From Flaccisagitta enflata (Eukaryota; Chaetognatha; Sagittoidea; Aphragmophora), in contig OZ231127.1 of the NCBI GenBank assembly GCA_965153355.1, positions 68,138,001 to 68,202,000 on the forward strand: a stretch of 64,000 bases of DNA, given 5' to 3'. Made by a program: the position numbers and the translations under genes. Within the stretch, counting starts at the first letter, position 1; the number at the start of each line of letters is the position of its first letter. Positions 59,632 through 64,000 of this stretch are shown here, one piece after another. The notes below the pieces were generated by a model. That model did not search any database. It was not told the origin of the DNA and saw only the letters and a list, made by a program, of their open reading frames with translations.

Positions 59632-60791
59632 GGTCCGTCTCTTCATTCGACGACGTTGTCCGTCCGATTGTTCCAGTGACTATTATAAACAATTCTTCGG
59701 GTGCGCAGAGGACGATATACGCCATGATCGACTCAGGCGCTGATCGCGACGTGATCAGTACCAATGTCATTCGCAGTCTTCTGATTCCAACAAAAACAGT
59801 GCAAATGACGGTGATTACTGTGGGAAGTCGTGTTGTTGAGGATCGTTTCATCGCATCATTCACCATGCAATCGGTCGACGAGGAATATGTCGTCGACGTT
59901 AACGACGCGTTGGTGGGTGATTTATTAACGAGTGAACGCGACATTCCTCCTTTTCTCCGCGACCTATCCGACCAACCTCACATCAGAGACATAAAATTTC
60001 CAGAAGCAGAAGGCGGTGTGATGATGATCATCGGAGCGGCGCATGCGGATGCCGCCGTCGCTCAGGAAATCCGCCGAGGGCCTTCAGGATCTTTGACTTG
60101 CTTCAGATGTCTATTCGGTTGGACTGTATGTGGAAAAACGGGAAGAGGGGGGCGAGATTTTGCATCGATCAACGCTATCGCAACGGATGATCGCGTCCTC
60201 AACGACAGCATCGATCGCATCCTCGACAATCGCGTCCTCAACAGCAACATCGACCGCATCTTCTACCATGACTTTGCATCATCAATTGTCTCGCAAGAGG
60301 AGATGGGCGATTCCCTGGAGAACATCAGAGCGTGCAAAGTGTTAGAGGAAAAAACATATTTTTGCCCAGTTGTGAAAAATATTTTGCTCTCAACATGGAA
60401 ATTTCATCACGAAAAAATCATGGAAATTCTGAGAAGAGTGAAGTCACGATCTACTGCGATGAAGCGGCTCGGCAACCAACGTTTCCGCTTCAAACGTGAT
60501 CCAGCCTTCAAAGAAAGAGTCTTCCGTGAGATCGAGAAATTTTACGAGACGGGAGTGGCGATTGAGATTAACAGCGTCGACGACGACGACAGCATTGAAA
60601 AGCCGCGCTGGTACTTACCACTTCACGTTGTGGAATTGCGCGGCAAAACGCGCGTATGCCACGATGCGCGCGCGGCTACCGACGGGATCTCACTCAATGA
60701 TTTGCTCGTCGGAGGTCCAAACTTGATGAACAGTTTGATGGACATCCTCATGCGTTGCCTAGTGGAAAATCAGCCTTTATGTGTGATATAA
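59610..60791 (+). CDS. BEL/Pao Pol: protease and start of reverse transcriptase
   Basis: In the same frame as gag and directly after its UGA, so it is probably made as a Gag-Pol fusion; no good ATG begins it. The aspartic protease has the catalytic IDSGADRDVIS (about 59727-59760), the retropepsin-type domain usual in BEL/Pao. A linker contains a small internal repeat (RVLNDSIDRIL / RVLNSNIDRIF). The RT N-terminus follows: KPRWYLPLHVVE, KTRVCHDARAATDGISLND and a GGPNLMNSLMDIL block, matching BEL/Pao RT. The frame ends at 60791 because of a 1-nt indel near 60755-60775. The RT then continues in another frame. Confidence 0.82.
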   Translation: MAATATSRSVSSFDDVVRPIVPVTIINNSSGAQRTIYAMIDSGADRDVISTNVIRSLLIPTKTVQMTVITVGSRVVEDRFIASFTMQSVDEEYVVDVNDALVGDLLTSERDIPPFLRDLSDQPHIRDIKFPEAEGGVMMIIGAAHADAAVAQEIRRGPSGSLTCFRCLFGWTVCGKTGRGGRDFASINAIATDDRVLNDSIDRILDNRVLNSNIDRIFYHDFASSIVSQEEMGDSLENIRACKVLEEKTYFCPVVKNILLSTWKFHHEKIMEILRRVKSRSTAMKRLGNQRFRFKRDPAFKERVFREIEKFYETGVAIEINSVDDDDSIEKPRWYLPLHVVELRGKTRVCHDARAATDGISLNDLLVGGPNLMNSLMDILMRCLVENQPLCVI

Positions 60792-60967
60792 AGGCGTTTT
60801 TCCACCAAATCCGCGTCCATCCTGATGACGCTGATTTGTTCAGATTCTTTTGGTTCAAAGATCGCACGCTACGAGAAGCAATTTTGAATCTGTTCTTATC
60901 ACATGTCTTCGGCAGCCAATCCAGCTCATTCTTCGGCCACATCTTTCACCGTCGTGTGCTACGCTGA
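60755..60967 (+). pseudogene. Frameshifted reverse transcriptase fragment
   Basis: After the indel, FMCDIKAFFHQIRVHPDD is the RT block with the first catalytic Asp. HVFGSQSSSF is the following conserved block. A further shift near 60957 leads to CYAEVIRPKYPYNVYY in the next frame. Sequence then passes into LTR at about 61000, just before the expected YxDD catalytic motif. The RT is dead in this copy. Confidence 0.75.
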
Positions 60968-61000
60968 AGTAATCCGGCCCAAGTATCCCTACAACGTCTA

Positions 61001-61190
61001 CTATCTTTTAAATTCGCTGATCACCATTAACGCCCACTTTCCCTTTCATTTTTCTTCAGTTGTTAGAAATTTTTATGGAATAAACGAGACGATCACCTTT
61101 CCTATTTTCCACCTGCCACCTTTCTTCACTAATAAGTCGTCAGTCAGCTAAGTTCATGGACAGTGCCAGCTGAAACTCGTATGTAGTTAT
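61001..61190 (+). repeat. 3' LTR remnant
   Basis: Matches 55493-55690, starting tatctttt and including ttcgctgatcaccattaacg and AATAAA. Its first part was lost in the internal deletion. The end dissolves into a TA array. Confidence 0.85.
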
Positions 61191-61216
61191 ATATATATAT
61201 ATAGAATATATATATA

Positions 61217-61269
<53 letters not shown>

Positions 61270-61310
61270 TATATATATATATATCATATATATATATATA
61301 TATAAAGATA
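61184..61310. repeat. (TA)n microsatellite
   Basis: TA-rich array abutting the 3' LTR end; possibly grown from the TTATAT at the LTR terminus. Confidence 0.95.
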
Positions 61311-61589
61311 TATGTTTAAAACATCCTAATGAAGATTTTATATTGACAAGAGAAAAAAACATATCAGTTCAGATGCTGAAATCAGATTTTTACCACAATT
61401 TAGGTGAAAAAAAGAAACATTTATACTGCTATTTACTGCTAGCAGCTGAAAACTTTCTGCTAGCAGAGCAGTTGCAAATTTCTGCTAGCAGCTCTGCTAG
61501 CAAATTGCCTGCTCGTGCGAACACTACCCTGTACATACAGCTTTCTGTTTCACTGCACTCGTCTAGTGCAATCGGTATCTAGAGGGTAA

Positions 61590-61783
61590 CGAGGCAGGAT
61601 ACAAGGCTACCAAAGTCGCGTGCAGGCAGGCAGGAGCCATATTTGAGGTCACTGGACCATTATGGCAGCAGCAGTGATGTCAAAGAAATAAAATCATAAA
61701 AAAAGTCAAATGTGACCAACCAACCAACCGACTGACCGATGGACAAAAGGGTTGTAGAGTCGCGTGCACGCGACTAAAAATGA
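61590..61783 (-). mobile_element. HINE/mini-me-like element, family 1
   Basis: Minus orientation: AGGCAGGATACAAGGCTACC, body, ACCAACCAACCAACCG repeats, GTAGAGTCGCGTGCACGCGACTAAAA cut here to its parts: GTAGAGTCGCG, loop TG, CACGCGACT. Confidence 0.75.
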
Positions 61784-62148
61784 TTTGGAACCAGGCCTGT
61801 TCTACGTGTGACAATCGCGTTTTAGACGGGCCACTCGGTCGCTCACTATGTTTGTACACTCGCACCGCTCAATCTTCGCACTTGTTCCGCAGCACTTTGG
61901 TTCATGAGCTCGCTCACCTTTCGATCACTCCCTCGTGGGATTTCTGAATGTGTTCACACTGTGCAAGTGTAAGTGAACGAGCAAGAATGGTAGCGCAAAT
62001 CTGGGCTGAGACAAAGAAAACCAAAACAAAGTGAACAAGCCAAGTGGTTCCAAGTAGTGATTCTTTACAACACCTCAACAATTACCTATGCAGCAAAATA
62101 AATAGCAGCATCTGCAACGACGACAACGACAACGACAACAACATCATC

Positions 62149-62187
<39 letters not shown>

Positions 62188-62197
62188 AACAATAAAT

Positions 62198-62232
<35 letters not shown>

Positions 62233-62342
62233 ATAACAACAACAACAACAACAACAACAACAACGTCGGTGAAATAAGCAGCTTCAGAAGGCGCAGTAGC
62301 GACGGTAGAGAAGCAGCAGCGGCATTAGAAAATGGATAGTAA
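61784..62342. repeat. Intergenic with (AAC)n array
   Basis: (AAC)n with ATA interruptions at about 62110-62266. A triple ctgctagcag palindrome cluster lies just upstream near 61435-61505. No gene seen. Confidence 0.8.
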
Positions 62343-62474
62343 CTAGGCTGGATACACAGCTATCCAGTCGCAGACGGTTGGGCAGGAGCAGCAAAAACCA
62401 AAATTCAAAAATGTTACGGGACCGACGGACCGACCAACATGGCAAGGAGGAGTCACGTGTCCGCGACTTAAAAG
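62343..62474 (-). mobile_element. Family 1 element, shortened variant
   Basis: AACTAGGCTGGATACACAGC start, ccagtcgcagacggttgggc body shared with 51680-51818, GACCGACGGACC repeats, end GAGTCACGTGTCCGCGACTT. Confidence 0.7.
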
Positions 62475-63224
62475 TAGCATCACGGAATTCAAAAGGCTGT
62501 CCGTAACGTGAAATTCTGGATGATGTGAAATTGGCAGAATTAGTGATCTTCGAGCATAATAAGCCCCTGCCCAACCAATATACAGCTCCTCTTCACCCTT
62601 ATTACTGCCCCTGCCTATCCGTATACTGCCCCTGCCCACTGCCAGCGATTGGAAGAGAAGCGATGACCTGATGAAAATTGAAGAATTTCGATTAATTTAC
62701 TAAGTGAAGATTTTGACTTGTGTGCTGGTGTGAAGCGGTCCTTTACTAATCACTACGGCTCGCCTCGCGGCTTATGGACCCGGATGCATCATTTATCAGA
62801 TCTATCTTGGCCAGAAGAGTCGTATCCCGCGCACACGCGCGTTTACAGAGTTGTTAAAGATAGAGTAAGAAAAAAGTGAAAAATCATAAGTCCCTTTTTG
62901 AAAAAGAAAATCAATTTTCTTAAAAACTACTTGGCCGATTGAGCTTAGATTCTTAGCCGAGTAAGAACTTAAAAATTGGCTTCGAATGAGACCAATCCCA
63001 AAATTTTCAGCCGATTAGAAGAGGAGTTATGATTTTATGAAGATCTAAATATTTCAATGAATTAAGATAATTTTTATTTTCTCTCCAAAATTGCATTTGT
63101 CAATGACGGAGTGCCTAGATCAAGTTCATATCGATTTTGCGAGTAGATTGGGCTCTAATTTTGCAATTGGAACATGAAAAGTGCTTGGAAATAATTTCAT
63201 TTTCTAACGCCCATATTGAGCCCA
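62475..63224. other. No gene seen; dispersed-repeat fragment
   Basis: At 62920-63010 the sequence resembles the dispersed AAACGGTTTGAG-type repeat (cttggccgattgagcttaga, gagaccaatccc). A hairpin end fragment (GTCACTTCGCACGCGACTAAAA) lies at 63230-63261. Confidence 0.45.
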
Positions 63225-63294
63225 TCCTAGTGTAGAGTCACTTCGCACGCGACTAAAAAGTGTTGTTTGATTCATGTCCTTTTTTAACAATAAC

Positions 63295-63522
63295 TTTTAG
63301 TCGCGTGCTATGCTAGAGTCTACACCCCGCTTTGTCGCTCCGTCGGTCCGTCAGTTCGTCCGTCCGTCGGTCCGTCCGTCGGTCCATCCATCACACTTTA
63401 CTTTTTTGGCGTTTATGAGATCTTTGGCCTTACTGCTCCTGCCAAAATGCTCCACTGACCTCAAATTATTGCCCCTGCTCACCCGCACGTGACTGGGGTA
63501 GCCGTGTATCCGGCCTTGTTGA
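63295..63522 (+). mobile_element. HINE/mini-me-like element, family 1
   Basis: TTTTAGTCGCGTGCTATGC start (hairpin partly decayed), CTACACCCCGCTTTGTC, GTCCGTCGGTCC repeats, CTGCTCCTGCC body, end GTGTATCCGGCCTTGTT. Confidence 0.75.
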
Positions 63523-63573
63523 TAATACAAGCAAGGTAAAAAAAATTGATTACCACATTTAGGTTTAAATTAC

Positions 63574-64000
63574 CTCCTGGGAACTGGCAAAGAAAAGGCA
63601 AGACCACCTGGCATGAGATGTCATACCACAGCTCATTGGTGCCTTGTAGTCCACAGTCTGCATCTACAGAGTCCATCTCATTGGGCTGTCCCAAAGCCCA
63701 ATTCGAGTATCGAAACTCAGTCTTGGGAAATGCTCTCCAAATTTTCTCTTCTCGTACATATTTTATTCCAATCCATCCCACGCCATTTGGCAAGAAACTT
63801 GAAATGATATGATTTGTGTTTTGGTTCCAAGGAATGGCGAGGGTTCCTCCACATGACTCGCAAATTGACGCCGCTTCAAACCAAGTCGCTCCATCAGGAT
63901 GGTACTGGTAGTAAAAACCATCACTACCCAGCTGATTTTCTGAAAGATAAATGTCATTTTTTGGTGATTGGTAATTACAACCATCACCACCAAGCTGATT
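63574..64000 (-). CDS. C-type lectin domain exon (5' partial)
   Basis: On the minus strand the frame is open from the window end to a fair donor (GGAG|GTAATT) at 63573-63574. The protein fits a C-type lectin-like domain: TWFEAASICESCGGTLAIP (start of the domain with paired Cys), GVGWIGIK, YSNWALGQPNE, DADCG, LWYDISC and PFLCQF. The calcium site has QPN in place of the mannose-type EPN or galactose-type QPD, so sugar specificity is not clear. The segment before it carries a small repeat (NQLGGDG and NQLGSDG, 24 residues apart). The exon continues beyond base 64000. Such domains are usually secreted or on the cell surface and often act in immunity. Confidence 0.8.

Larger units (their letters stand above)
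54781..61190 (+). mobile_element. Internally deleted BEL/Pao LTR retrotransposon
   Basis: A 5' LTR, gag, protease and the start of reverse transcriptase are followed directly by the second half of a 3' LTR. The shared LTR stretch (55493-55681 against 61001-61181) is roughly 85% alike by eye and carries AATAAA in both (55579 and 61079). RNase H, integrase and U3 of the 3' LTR are lost. The remaining copy cannot move by itself. Confidence 0.88.

Overview
The window looks like repeat-rich nuclear DNA from an invertebrate animal. BEL/Pao retrotransposon proteins (known only from animals), arrays of C2H2 zinc fingers, a C-type lectin exon and at least one spliced gene all point that way. The short hairpin-plus-(GTCY)n elements resemble the mini-me/DINE-1/HINE elements described in arthropods and other animals. 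An arthropod or crustacean is plausible, but the species cannot be named from this sequence.

Layout. 1-2.0 kb: 3' end of a retroelement pol gene (integrase), cut by the window edge. 2.3-5.0 kb, minus strand: a one-transmembrane ORF and, upstream of it, a previously hidden four-exon gene (224 aa, signal peptide plus one transmembrane segment) that is found only by joining consensus splice sites. 6.3-7.9 kb: an 18-finger C2H2 gene. 8-11.8 kb: tandem duplications, microsatellites, a 300-bp MITE and a 936-bp DNA transposon with an 8-bp target duplication. 11.9-14.2 kb: a decaying zinc-finger array with internal segmental duplications. 14.2-19.1 kb: inverted-repeat elements, including an almost perfect 2-kb palindrome with an 8-bp target duplication. 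19.3-29.2 kb: one zinc-finger gene split by a 7.8-kb foldback-type element. The arms of that element are 59-60-bp tandem repeats, and its 9-bp target duplication is exactly three finger codons. 29.3-54.7 kb: no convincing gene; microsatellites, minisatellites, MITEs and many hairpin/GTCY elements. 54.8-61.2 kb: an internally deleted BEL/Pao retrotransposon with a glutamine-rich gag, an in-frame UGA before protease, and a truncated reverse transcriptase. 63.6-64.0 kb: a C-type lectin exon on the minus strand, running off the window.

The most notable points are the foldback insertion into a zinc-finger gene with codon-exact target duplication, the hidden spliced membrane-protein gene, the in-frame gag UGA followed by a GNRA hairpin, and three families of short elements that share one architecture (T-tract, terminal hairpin, GTCC/GTCG microsatellite, conserved ...CCTTGTT end).

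The genes do not form an operon or pathway. The window is best read as zinc-finger genes and a few host exons embedded in nested transposons.
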